DNA from: Flagellimonas maritima
Lineage (GTDB): Bacteria; Bacteroidota; Bacteroidia; Flavobacteriales; Flavobacteriaceae
Direction: 5' to 3'
Length of the DNA stretch: 64,000 bases
NCBI RefSeq assembly: GCF_003269425.1
Contig: NZ_CP030104.1
Coordinates: forward strand, 3,257,001-3,321,000
Every line of letters starts with the position of its first letter. The stretch's first letter is position 1. The position numbers and the translations under genes were made by a program. The notes below the pieces were generated by a model, which was not told where the DNA came from, made no database searches, and saw only the letters and a list, made by a program, of their open reading frames with translations. Positions 17,306-25,172 of the stretch are shown piece after piece.

Positions 17306-18061
17306 TTGGAACAACCCATTAAAATTCTTATTGTAGAGGACAATGTAATTATTGCAGATGACATGCAATCCATGCTAGAAGAGATAGGTTATGAGATTGT
17401 TGACAACGTAATAGTGTATGAACAAGCTGTTGAGGTTTTAAAGAACAACCAGGTAGACCTTGTGCTCATCGACATTATCCTTGCCTCTGATAAAACAGGC
17501 ATAGACCTTGGAAAACATATTAGGGAAGCTTATAACATTCCATTTATTTTTGTTACCTCCAATTCAGATAGAGCCACTGTTGAAAATGCCAAAACAGTAA
17601 AGCCAGACGGTTATTTGGTAAAGCCTTTTGAGCAGCAGGATTTATATACCTCAATAGAAATCGCTCTTTCAAACTTCAATTATTCAAAGAAAGAGAATAG
17701 TAAAGAAATTGCGGGTACAGAAGGTGATGCTTTTACCTCGAATTCTGTTTTGAAGGATTCCATTTTTGTAAAAAAACAACATCTATATTACAGGATACAG
17801 TTTGGTGATATCCAATTTATAAAAGCAGACAATGTTTATTTGGAGGTGAATACCGTCGATAAGAAATTCTTGGTGCGTTCACCGTTAAAAGACTATTTGG
17901 AAAAATTACCCAAAAACAAGTTCTATAGGGCCCATAAATCCTATATCGTTAATGTGGACCATATAGACGCGATCAACTCAAAAGATATAATGATAAACAA
18001 TAATTTAATTCCTATTTCAAAGGATTTCAAAGAGTTTATTATTTCTTCTATGAACAGCTAG
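17306..18061 (+). CDS. LytTR-family response regulator
   Basis: A 251-residue two-domain regulator. The receiver (residues 5-125) has the acidic pair in LIVEDN, the phosphoacceptor D56 in LVLIDIILA, the threonine/serine in FVTSNS and the lysine in LVKPF. The C-terminal LytTR DNA-binding domain (about 150-250) shows IQFIKADNVYLEV, FLVRSPLKDYLEKLP and FYRAHKSYIVNVDHID. LytTR proteins bind paired 9-10 bp direct repeats about two helical turns apart. The first in-frame ATG is 20 codons in, past the first receiver strand, so translation must begin at the TTG at 17306. The HisKA_2 kinase 493 nt downstream is the probable partner. Confidence 0.9.
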   Translation: MEQPIKILIVEDNVIIADDMQSMLEEIGYEIVDNVIVYEQAVEVLKNNQVDLVLIDIILASDKTGIDLGKHIREAYNIPFIFVTSNSDRATVENAKTVKPDGYLVKPFEQQDLYTSIEIALSNFNYSKKENSKEIAGTEGDAFTSNSVLKDSIFVKKQHLYYRIQFGDIQFIKADNVYLEVNTVDKKFLVRSPLKDYLEKLPKNKFYRAHKSYIVNVDHIDAINSKDIMINNNLIPISKDFKEFIISSMNS

Positions 18062-18090
18062 TAGATGTTGTTGAAATAATATAAAATATT

Positions 18091-18115
18091 AAGGTGCCGG
18101 AAGGCACCTTTTTTT
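18091..18115 (+). terminator. Rho-independent terminator of the LytTR regulator gene
   Basis: Perfect 8-bp stem AAGGTGCC / GGCACCTT (18091-18098, 18103-18110) with a stable GGAA tetraloop and a T run. It ends the menA-regulator transcript 30 nt after the stop. Confidence 0.88.
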
Positions 18116-18260
18116 ATTATCGATATGTTTTAAGCAGAAAACCACAACTTTGACCAACTTCACAACAATATTTTTACTGTTCCAAAGCATGCATATACTT
18201 TAGCAGTGTAAATAATTCAGAAAGTAATTTTTTCATTTTCATATAGTGTTCTCGTAAAAG

Positions 18261-18290
18261 AGTCTTGTCAAATTTGACAGGACTTTTTTT
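18261..18290 (+). terminator. Second hairpin with T run in the intergenic region
   Basis: A 24-nt near-perfect palindrome (18261-18284; half sites AGTCTTGTCAAA and TTTGACAGGACT, one G-T pair) is followed by a run of T. It looks like a factor-independent terminator, yet no gene precedes it, since the regulator transcript already ends at 18115. It could stop read-through or end a small RNA; as a palindrome it could also be an operator. Confidence 0.55.
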
Positions 18291-18375
18291 ATGTTTTTAA
18301 ATAATAGGCATGATTGAATGTCCATGAAATACACAAAACATCGACAAAAGGCTATTTCACATATGGTTATATAAT

Positions 18376-18406
18376 TTTCACAACAGAAATATGCACTTTC
18401 ACAACA
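18376..18406 (+). promoter_or_regulatory. Tandem 10-bp direct repeats, candidate LytTR operator
   Basis: TTTCACAACA occurs at 18376-18385 and again at 18397-18406, a period of exactly 21 bp. A third partial copy (TTCACAACAATA) lies at 18159-18170. Two repeats of about 9-10 bp with 11-13 bp between them is the known geometry of LytTR sites. They would sit at about -72 to -42 relative to a start directed by the -7 box at 18435. Confidence 0.5.
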
Positions 18407-18434
18407 ATACTGAACAAATCCATCAGATTGGATT

Positions 18435-18442
18435 TAATTTTG
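18435..18442 (+). promoter_or_regulatory. -7 box of the HisKA_2 sensor kinase gene
   Basis: TAATTTTG matches TAnnTTTG. Transcription would start near 18448, leaving a leader of about 105 nt. There is no TTTG at -33, consistent with an activator-dependent promoter. Confidence 0.45.
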
Positions 18443-18554
18443 TGGATAAAGCTGCGTTATCAATATATAACCTTTAAGATATAGGATAAGGGGCTAAAAA
18501 TAGAATACGAATATAAATCCATTGTTTCCTATATAATTATCGCTTATAAAATTA

Positions 18555-20516
18555 ATGATACACAACCTCAAAAATGTTTTATCCATACTGTGTTTTCTCT
18601 TTTTATTGGTTGTGTCGGCACAGTCAGAAGAAGGTGAGGAAACTACTTCATTAAAACAGTTCCAAAATACCAATACTCCCCAAGAGCGATTCAATTTTTT
18701 TTTCAATGCTATTGATAGATATAATGTGAATTCAGCCTATGATTGGCTCGACACTATTAAGATTTATCTCTCCAATGCCCAAAAAACCAATGATACTTTG
18801 GCCTCAAAATTATATAGGGTAATGCAAACCCAGGTATATAATGATTTGGGGGAATATGATAAGAGTACCACACTTGCCAAAGAACTTTACGCTTCCAAGG
18901 ATTCATTGGATTCTACTTCAAGAAGAATTGTATTAAATGTTTTGGATGATAATTATGCAAATCTGCAGTTGTTCGACAAACAAATAGAGATACGAAAGGA
19001 GAAAAGGGAACTGGGTTTAACGGAAAATGTTGCATTCTACGATATTTATAGCAATTTAGGATTGCATAGAAAAGCTAGAAACCAATACATAATGGAAGTA
19101 AAGCCGACCATTGCCGATAATGATTCTTATGGTTTGGCAAAATATCACAGTAAAGTAGGGAACTATCTAAGGCTGGATAACTCTGCACCGACAGCACTAA
19201 GCGAGCTTAAAAAGGCAAAAGCTTATTTAGATGTGTTCATAAACGATATCTCAATACAAAAAACAGAAGAACAACTTTTTCAAAGTGATTTATTAAAAGC
19301 TGAAATAGAAGGTAACATTGGTAAATGTCACGTTCTTCTTAATGAGTACGAAGAGGCGATTCCACTTCTTGAAAACAGTATCGAGGTTCTAAAAACATCA
19401 CCAAACAACAACTATAGAGGTGAAGTTATTGAAAATACCCTATACCTGGCAGATGCCAATCTACAACTGGAAAGATTTTTCAAGGCCAAAAAAAACTTGG
19501 ACATCGATTTTGATAATATGGGCACGCTACAGAACATTAAACGAAATAGTTTGTTGGCTGCCTATTATGATAGGGTCGAAAATTTTAAAAATGCTGCTAC
19601 CTACTATAAACGTAACGAGCGAATCAAAGATTCCTTAAACGAAAAACAGTCGTCCATCATAAAACAGCAGTTGGTAACGATAGTCGCCAATGAAGACCTG
19701 GAGAATTCCCAACGTCTAATAGATGAGCAGAAAAAAATCAACGAGCTGGCCCGTAATGAAATGAAAGCCAAGGATGAACGAATCAATTTAGTATTCATTT
19801 CATTAATTTTCACATTATTGGGCTTTGCAGGTTTGGTCTACGCTTATCTTAAGAGTATAAAAAACCAACGTTTGATCGCTGATCAGAAGTACATTATAGA
19901 AAACGCACTTGTTGAAAAGGATTCTTTACTTAAGGAAATTCATCATAGAGTAAAAAATAACCTGCAAATGGTTTCCAGCCTTTTAAGCCTACAAACCAAG
20001 AACACCCGTAGCAAAGCTGCCATAGTCGCTTTGGAAGAAGGCAAGAGCAGGGTAAAGGCCATGGCACTGATTCATCAAAAGCTTTACCAGAATGATGATT
20101 TATCTGTTATAGAGATGCAGGGTTATATAGAAAGTCTTATAAACAGTGTACAATCCGTTTATAAAAAAGGAGGACATAATATCAGTATTACCATAGATGC
20201 CGAAGGAACAGAATTGGACATAGATCGTGCAATTCCTTTTGGACTGATTTTAAATGAACTGGTATCCAACTCCTTTAAATATGCGTTTCCTGAAAATGAC
20301 GAGAACGGGAAAATATATATTCATCTCCGTAAAAATGGTGATCAGGGCTATTTTGAATATACGGATAATGGCGTAGGGCTTCCTGAAGATACCGAAGAAC
20401 GTACACATTCTTCAATGGGCATACGCTTAATGAACAGGCTCGTAAATCAATTGCAATCCAAACTGAATATTGATAAAGAGAGCGAAGGCGTACGCTTTTG
20501 GTTCAATTTTAATTAA
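18555..20516 (+). CDS. TPR-containing HisKA_2 sensor histidine kinase
   Basis: A 653-residue membrane kinase with a signal peptide (residues 1-22, LLVVSAQS), periplasmic TPR-like helical repeats (about 30-380), a coiled coil, a transmembrane helix near 415-435 (LVFISLIFTLLGFAGLVYAYL) and a cytoplasmic HisKA_2 domain. The phosphoacceptor is H464 in KEIHHRVKNNLQMVSSLLSLQ, and the ATPase domain shows LILNELVSNSFKYAF, DNGVGLPED and a shortened lid. HisKA_2 kinases often pair with LytTR or other non-canonical regulators, and the LytTR gene lies just upstream. The stimulus is unknown; its place within a menaquinone cluster hints at respiratory state. Confidence 0.9.
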   Translation: MIHNLKNVLSILCFLFLLVVSAQSEEGEETTSLKQFQNTNTPQERFNFFFNAIDRYNVNSAYDWLDTIKIYLSNAQKTNDTLASKLYRVMQTQVYNDLGEYDKSTTLAKELYASKDSLDSTSRRIVLNVLDDNYANLQLFDKQIEIRKEKRELGLTENVAFYDIYSNLGLHRKARNQYIMEVKPTIADNDSYGLAKYHSKVGNYLRLDNSAPTALSELKKAKAYLDVFINDISIQKTEEQLFQSDLLKAEIEGNIGKCHVLLNEYEEAIPLLENSIEVLKTSPNNNYRGEVIENTLYLADANLQLERFFKAKKNLDIDFDNMGTLQNIKRNSLLAAYYDRVENFKNAATYYKRNERIKDSLNEKQSSIIKQQLVTIVANEDLENSQRLIDEQKKINELARNEMKAKDERINLVFISLIFTLLGFAGLVYAYLKSIKNQRLIADQKYIIENALVEKDSLLKEIHHRVKNNLQMVSSLLSLQTKNTRSKAAIVALEEGKSRVKAMALIHQKLYQNDDLSVIEMQGYIESLINSVQSVYKKGGHNISITIDAEGTELDIDRAIPFGLILNELVSNSFKYAFPENDENGKIYIHLRKNGDQGYFEYTDNGVGLPEDTEERTHSSMGIRLMNRLVNQLQSKLNIDKESEGVRFWFNFN

Positions 20517-20616
20517 TCGGATTGCGTAATTTTTCCAATACTAAACTTTTGAAAGTAGTGTTCAGCATTTTGTGAGATACTTTTTTAGCAACTCTTATTT
20601 AGTTTTAAAATATAAC

Positions 20617-20624
20617 TAAATTTG
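20617..20624 (+). promoter_or_regulatory. -7 box of menC
   Basis: TAAATTTG matches TAnnTTTG and ends 10 nt before the ATG at 20635, so the leader would be about 4 nt. The menC-CPBP-menE operon can thus be transcribed apart from the kinase gene. Confidence 0.5.
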
Positions 20625-20634
20625 AGACCATTGG

Positions 20635-21675
20635 ATGAAAGCTACCTATAAAAAGCATATACTAAATTTTAAAAAGCCCAGCGGCACTTCACGCGGAATT
20701 ATGACCCAGAAAGAGACTTGGTTTCTCTTGTTGGATAGTAATGGTAAATATGGAATAGGGGAGTGCGGAATGTTAAAGGGATTGAGTATAGATGATGTGC
20801 CTGAATACGAATCGAAACTTTCGTGGACTTGTAATAACATACATTTGGGCAAGACAGCACTACTGAGGCAACTGGTAGGATTCCCGTCGATTCAATTTGG
20901 TCTTGAACAGGCATTTTTATCATTAAAATCTGATAATCCTTTTATATTATACCCTTCAAAATTTATTGCGAACGAATCCCCGATTGCGATAAACGGTCTT
21001 ATCTGGATGGGCAATGAAGCCTTTATGCTTGCACAAGTAGAACAAAAATTGGCGCAAGGTTTCAAATGTATCAAAATGAAGATTGGTGCCATTGATTTTC
21101 AAACTGAACTTGGTATGCTAAGGTCTATTCGCTCTAGATTCACCGCAGATGAAATAGAACTGCGTGTTGATGCGAACGGGGCATTTTCCAAAGATGGGGC
21201 ATTAAACAAACTTAAACAGCTATCCGAATATAAAATACATTCCATTGAGCAGCCCATTAAACAAAACAATTGGGAAACAATGGCAGAGCTATGTCAAACT
21301 ACACCTTTGCCCATAGCTTTGGATGAGGAACTTATTGGTATACACAGTGTAACAAAAAAGCAAGAATTACTACAAACCATACGGCCACAGTACATCATAT
21401 TAAAACCTAGTTTAATAGGGGGGTATGCCTCCAGTCAAGAATGGATTGATATAGCTAAAAAATTTGGGATAGGTTGGTGGATAACCAGCGCTTTGGAGAG
21501 CAATGTAGGCCTTAATGCCATAGCGCAGTGGACCTTCACCTTAAAATCAAAAATGCCCCAAGGCTTGGGTACTGGGAGCTTGTTCATAAACAACATTGAC
21601 AGTCCTTTGGATGTCGCCGATGGAAAACTTTTTTATAGAAAAACCAAAAACTGGGAAATAGACTTAATAAATTAA
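20635..21675 (+). CDS. menC: o-Succinylbenzoate synthase MenC
   Basis: An enolase-superfamily enzyme dehydrating SHCHC to o-succinylbenzoate. It has 346 residues. The catalytic lysine pair is in KCIKMKIG (near residue 145), the metal ligands are the aspartate of LRVDANGAF, the glutamate of SIEQPI and the aspartate of IALDEEL, and the second base is the lysine of YIILKPSLIGG. The dipeptide epimerases share this fold, but the flanking menE and the pathway context decide for MenC. It starts an operon with a CPBP protein (1 nt) and menE. Confidence 0.92.
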   Translation: MKATYKKHILNFKKPSGTSRGIMTQKETWFLLLDSNGKYGIGECGMLKGLSIDDVPEYESKLSWTCNNIHLGKTALLRQLVGFPSIQFGLEQAFLSLKSDNPFILYPSKFIANESPIAINGLIWMGNEAFMLAQVEQKLAQGFKCIKMKIGAIDFQTELGMLRSIRSRFTADEIELRVDANGAFSKDGALNKLKQLSEYKIHSIEQPIKQNNWETMAELCQTTPLPIALDEELIGIHSVTKKQELLQTIRPQYIILKPSLIGGYASSQEWIDIAKKFGIGWWITSALESNVGLNAIAQWTFTLKSKMPQGLGTGSLFINNIDSPLDVADGKLFYRKTKNWEIDLIN

Positions 21676-21676
21676 T

Positions 21677-22615
21677 ATGTATATAGAACAAGGGTATAAA
21701 GGAAATATAGGGATTTGGAAATATTTTATCATTCCATTGGCATTCATGGGCTTTATGGTAATCAATTATATTCTCACCATAAACTCTCCGGTAAGCATTG
21801 AAGATACCATGCAACAATTAATTGATCAATTAGGTTCCAATATTGTATTGATTATTTTGTTGGTCCCATTGGCAGTAGGCCTTTTTGTGGTTTTAGGTTG
21901 GACATGGCTTGTTCACCAACAATCGATCACTTCGCTGACAACATCAAGAAAAAAAATCGATTGGAAACGTATTTTTTTTGCATTTACCCTTTGGGGCGGC
22001 TTAACTATTCTCCTAACTGCCCTTGATATATATTTTTCTCCAGATGACTATGTTCTCAATTTTGATTTAAAAAAGTTTTTGATATTGGCTTTCATCGGAA
22101 TTTTGTTGATACCATTGCAAACAAGTTTTGAGGAATATTTATTTCGGGGGCATATGATGCAAGGATTGGGGATTTTGGCAAAGAACCGTTGGGTTCCCCT
22201 AGTAGTGACCTCAATTTTATTCGGCATTATGCATATTGCTAATCCAGAAGTAGAAAAACTAGGTTATGGTATCATGATTTTTTATATAGGTACAGGTTTT
22301 TTTCTTGGCATTTTGACATTGATGGACGAGGGATTGGAGTTAGCACTCGGTTTTCATGCTGCCAATAACCTGATTACTGCTTTGTTGGTCACTGCGGAAT
22401 GGACCGCTTTTCAGACCAATTCCATATATAAAGACATTTCGGAACCTGTTTTAGGTTGGGATGTTCTTATTCCTGTTTTTATCATATTTCCAATCTTGTT
22501 ATTTGTTTTTTCCAAAAAATACAATTGGAGAAATTGGAAAGAAAAATTATTTGGACGTGTAATGACCAAAGAAGAATTTGTAGCCCTCAATGAAAATGAA
22601 TCCAACGTGGCGTAA
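21677..22615 (+). CDS. CPBP-family intramembrane metalloprotease
   Basis: A polytopic protein of 312 residues with about eight helices and the Abi/CPBP motifs: EEYLFRGHMMQG (near residue 153, the EExxxR motif), FGIMHIANPE (FxxxH) and the final GFHAANN. This is the Rce1-like glutamate-type intramembrane protease fold. It lies between menC and menE, 1 nt after the first and overlapping the second by 26 nt, so the three are translated together. Since MenA and prenyl chains belong to the same pathway a membrane role in quinone assembly is conceivable, but no substrate can be named. Confidence 0.88.
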   Translation: MYIEQGYKGNIGIWKYFIIPLAFMGFMVINYILTINSPVSIEDTMQQLIDQLGSNIVLIILLVPLAVGLFVVLGWTWLVHQQSITSLTTSRKKIDWKRIFFAFTLWGGLTILLTALDIYFSPDDYVLNFDLKKFLILAFIGILLIPLQTSFEEYLFRGHMMQGLGILAKNRWVPLVVTSILFGIMHIANPEVEKLGYGIMIFYIGTGFFLGILTLMDEGLELALGFHAANNLITALLVTAEWTAFQTNSIYKDISEPVLGWDVLIPVFIIFPILLFVFSKKYNWRNWKEKLFGRVMTKEEFVALNENESNVA

Positions 22616-23684
22616 AATACATACAGATTTTAAGTTAAACGGGGTTCCATGTTCCCATGCGGAATTATCGGAAATCGGATACAGCCTAATCAAAGAAGGT
22701 CAGGTTTTCGAGAATTCGATAGGTGACTTTTTATTGGATTGGATAAGTGATACACCAACAGTCAACGTCTTCACTTCGGGTTCAACTGGGAATCCAAAGA
22801 AAATTACGCTTAAGAAAGCGCACATGGTAAATTCTGCACAGGCTACAGGAGAATATCTTGGTTTAAAAGCTGGTGACACTTCCTTACTTTGCCTGCCCTG
22901 TTCGAGTATAGCAGGTAAAATGATGCTGGTCAGAGCTATGGTCTTGGGTTTGGAACTTGACTATGTGGAACCATCGGCAACGCCATTGGCATTTACCCGT
23001 AAACCGTATGATTTTGTAGCACTGGTTCCCCTACAGGCTGAAAAATCACTAACACAGCTTTCTCAAATCAATACTATTATAATTGGTGGCGCACCTATAT
23101 CCACTTCCCTTCGAAAAGCTTTGGAGCAATCTGTGAGTACTGTTTTTGAGACTTATGGCATGACCGAAACCATTACCCATATTGCAATGAAAAAAATTGG
23201 TAGTGCCCAAGTCAAGTCGAGCGCAGTCGAGACTTATTTTGAAACATTGCCCAATATATCGGTCTATCAAGATGCTAGGGACTGCTTGGTGATAAATGCC
23301 CCCAAAATCTCCGATAGTAAAATCGTAACCAATGATATTGTGGAGTTATTGAATGATTCAAAGTTTAAATGGTTGGGCAGGTACGATTCCATAATCAATT
23401 CGGGCGGTATCAAATTAATTCCGGAACAGATTGAAGAGAAATTATCCCACCTAATTGGACATCGCTTTTTTATTGCTGGTATCCCAGATGAATCCTTAGG
23501 GCAAAAATTGATATTGATTGTGGAAGATATATCGACCGATAATCAAGACCTATTTCATAAAATAAAAGCTTTAGAAGGGTTTGGAAAGTATGAAATTCCA
23601 AAGGAAATCTACAGCCTTCAACCTTTTGTTGAAACTCCCAGCGGTAAAATAGATCGAAAAAAAACACTACTTGAAATAAGTTAA
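22590..23684 (+). CDS. menE: o-Succinylbenzoate-CoA ligase MenE (short bacteroidete form)
   Basis: An adenylate-forming enzyme that activates o-succinylbenzoate with ATP and CoA. At 364 residues it is shorter than the proteobacterial form but normal for this phylum. Motifs: P-loop FTSGSTGNPKKI (near residue 61), FETYGMTETITHIA (A5), WLGRYDSIINSGGIKL (A7-A8 hinge) and the catalytic lysine in TPSGKIDRK. After the A5 motif, at about residues 209-215, the chain reads AQVKSSAVET; this is encoded by a palindromic repeat (23214-23235) also found between genes elsewhere in the window, so a mobile hairpin seems to have entered a surface loop in frame. It overlaps the CPBP gene by 26 nt. Confidence 0.92.
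   Translation: MKMNPTWRKIHTDFKLNGVPCSHAELSEIGYSLIKEGQVFENSIGDFLLDWISDTPTVNVFTSGSTGNPKKITLKKAHMVNSAQATGEYLGLKAGDTSLLCLPCSSIAGKMMLVRAMVLGLELDYVEPSATPLAFTRKPYDFVALVPLQAEKSLTQLSQINTIIIGGAPISTSLRKALEQSVSTVFETYGMTETITHIAMKKIGSAQVKSSAVETYFETLPNISVYQDARDCLVINAPKISDSKIVTNDIVELLNDSKFKWLGRYDSIINSGGIKLIPEQIEEKLSHLIGHRFFIAGIPDESLGQKLILIVEDISTDNQDLFHKIKALEGFGKYEIPKEIYSLQPFVETPSGKIDRKKTLLEIS
23214..23235 (+). repeat. Hairpin repeat, copy 1, inside menE
   Basis: Stem AAGTC (23214-23218) / GACTT (23231-23235) encloses the 12-nt loop GAGCGCAGTCGA. The loop differs by two bases from those of the copies at 48817 and 48847, while the stem is unrelated in sequence but still complementary. The element keeps the menE frame. 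Confidence 0.65.
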
Positions 23685-23717
23685 GTTTCGTAAATTCAAA
23701 GAGTAAATAAAATATCC

Positions 23718-25064
23718 ATGAAAAAAACGTTACTCTACCTTTTTGCTCTTCTTTCTATTATCTCATATTCCCAGCAAATTTTACCTGAAGTTGAACGTGC
23801 CAGAGTAGTGGACGAAATATTGGAAGAACGCTTCAATAATCTTCTCCCAAAACTTATGGACGATACGGAAATAGATATGTGGGTCGTGATTTCCAGGGAA
23901 TACAATGAAGATCCTGTCATAAAAACGATGCTTCCCGCTACTTGGTTGAATGCCCGTAGGAGAACTATTTTACTTTTCTACAGAAACAAAAGCGATGATT
24001 CCATTGATAAACTGGCAGTGGCACGTTATAATGTTGGAAAAAGTATTAAATCGGCATGGGATAAAGAAAAAGAGCCAAATCAATGGAAACGCCTAATGCA
24101 GCTTATAGAAGAGCGAAACCCTGCAAAAATAGGACTTAATTTTTCCAAAGACCACAATATTGCGGATGGCTTGGACAAAACGGATTATGATGAATTTATG
24201 GCCAATTTGCCTAAAAAATACCGATCCAAAATCGTTTCAGCAGAGCAATTGGCGGTACGCTGGATTGAAACTCGAACAGAGAGAGAAATGGTTATCTACA
24301 ATCAATTGGTGGATATTACCCATGATATTATTGCAGAAGCGTTTTCGGAAAAAATAATTACGCCTGGAGTCACCACAACAACGGAAGTAGAGTGGTGGAT
24401 GCGCCAAAAAGTAACGGATTTGGGGTTGGAAACATGGTTTCATCCAACGGTAGATGTACAAAGAACCAGTGAAGAATTGGTGGGACACTTGTATTCATTC
24501 TCCGGTAGACCGGACGATTTGATTATCCAGCCAGGTGATCTCTTGCATTGCGATTTTGGGATAACCTATTTACGGTTGAACACAGATTGTCAAGAACTGG
24601 CTTATGTGCTAAAACCGAATGAAAAAGCTGCACCCAAATTCTTGGTCGATGGATTGAAAGACGGAAACCGTGTTCAAGATTTTCTTACACAAAATATGAT
24701 AAAGGGAAAAACAGGGAACGAAATTTTGGCCAAATCTCTGCAAGAAGCTAAAGATGCTGGTTTACGCCCTGCTATTTATACCCATCCTCTTGGACTCTAT
24801 GGACATTCCGCAGGTACAACGATTGGGATGTGGGATTCACAGGGCGGCGTAATGAAAGATGACGGCGATAACTATCCATTAAATCCCAATACGGTTTACG
24901 CTATTGAGCTGAATACTACGATTACAATTCCAGAATGGAAACGCGATATTCGAATTATGCTAGAAGAGGCGGGATTTTTTGGTGAGGATGGATTTCGCTA
25001 TGTGAACGGAAGGCAAACGGAACTTCTGTTGATTCCGAGAATTAAGGAACATTTAGGAAATTAA
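23718..25064 (+). CDS. Secreted M24-family metallopeptidase (Xaa-Pro aminopeptidase-like)
   Basis: A 448-residue protein with a Sec signal peptide (residues 1-18, ISYSQ), a creatinase-like N-terminal domain (about 25-180) and a pita-bread catalytic domain. The di-metal ligands are recognisable: aspartates in LLHCDFGITYLRLNTD, the histidine of YGHSAGTTIG, the glutamate of YAIELNTT and a final glutamate in IMLEEAGFF. Such enzymes cut X-Pro bonds; export suggests scavenging of proline-rich peptides, which fits the hydroxyproline operon at 5.9 kb though that link is only inference. It starts 33 nt after menE and may be read through from it. Confidence 0.87.
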   Translation: MKKTLLYLFALLSIISYSQQILPEVERARVVDEILEERFNNLLPKLMDDTEIDMWVVISREYNEDPVIKTMLPATWLNARRRTILLFYRNKSDDSIDKLAVARYNVGKSIKSAWDKEKEPNQWKRLMQLIEERNPAKIGLNFSKDHNIADGLDKTDYDEFMANLPKKYRSKIVSAEQLAVRWIETRTEREMVIYNQLVDITHDIIAEAFSEKIITPGVTTTTEVEWWMRQKVTDLGLETWFHPTVDVQRTSEELVGHLYSFSGRPDDLIIQPGDLLHCDFGITYLRLNTDCQELAYVLKPNEKAAPKFLVDGLKDGNRVQDFLTQNMIKGKTGNEILAKSLQEAKDAGLRPAIYTHPLGLYGHSAGTTIGMWDSQGGVMKDDGDNYPLNPNTVYAIELNTTITIPEWKRDIRIMLEEAGFFGEDGFRYVNGRQTELLLIPRIKEHLGN

Positions 25065-25172
25065 TATTGTTCAAATAGTTGCTTTTCAGTAAATTACAGT
25101 ATGAACTTAAGATGAGTTCTATGTAAGCTTTGGTTAATAACAATCCAAAGAGATTTCTTAAATCTACATGCT

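Larger units (their letters stand above)
18062..18554. other. Long regulatory intergenic region between LytTR regulator and sensor kinase
   Basis: This 493-nt gap holds the terminator of the regulator, a second hairpin with a T run at 18261-18290, copies of a TTCACAACA element, and a -7 box at 18435. The stretch 18116-18260 lies between the two terminator-like hairpins and has no recognisable frame; it could encode a small RNA, but I see no convincing promoter for one. Confidence 0.5.

Noticed and set aside
18142..18170. Second LytTR-type pair built from ACCACAAC and TTCACAACA
   Set aside because: The spacing is 18 bp, not 21-22, and the first element matches poorly, so I keep only the pair at 18376-18406.
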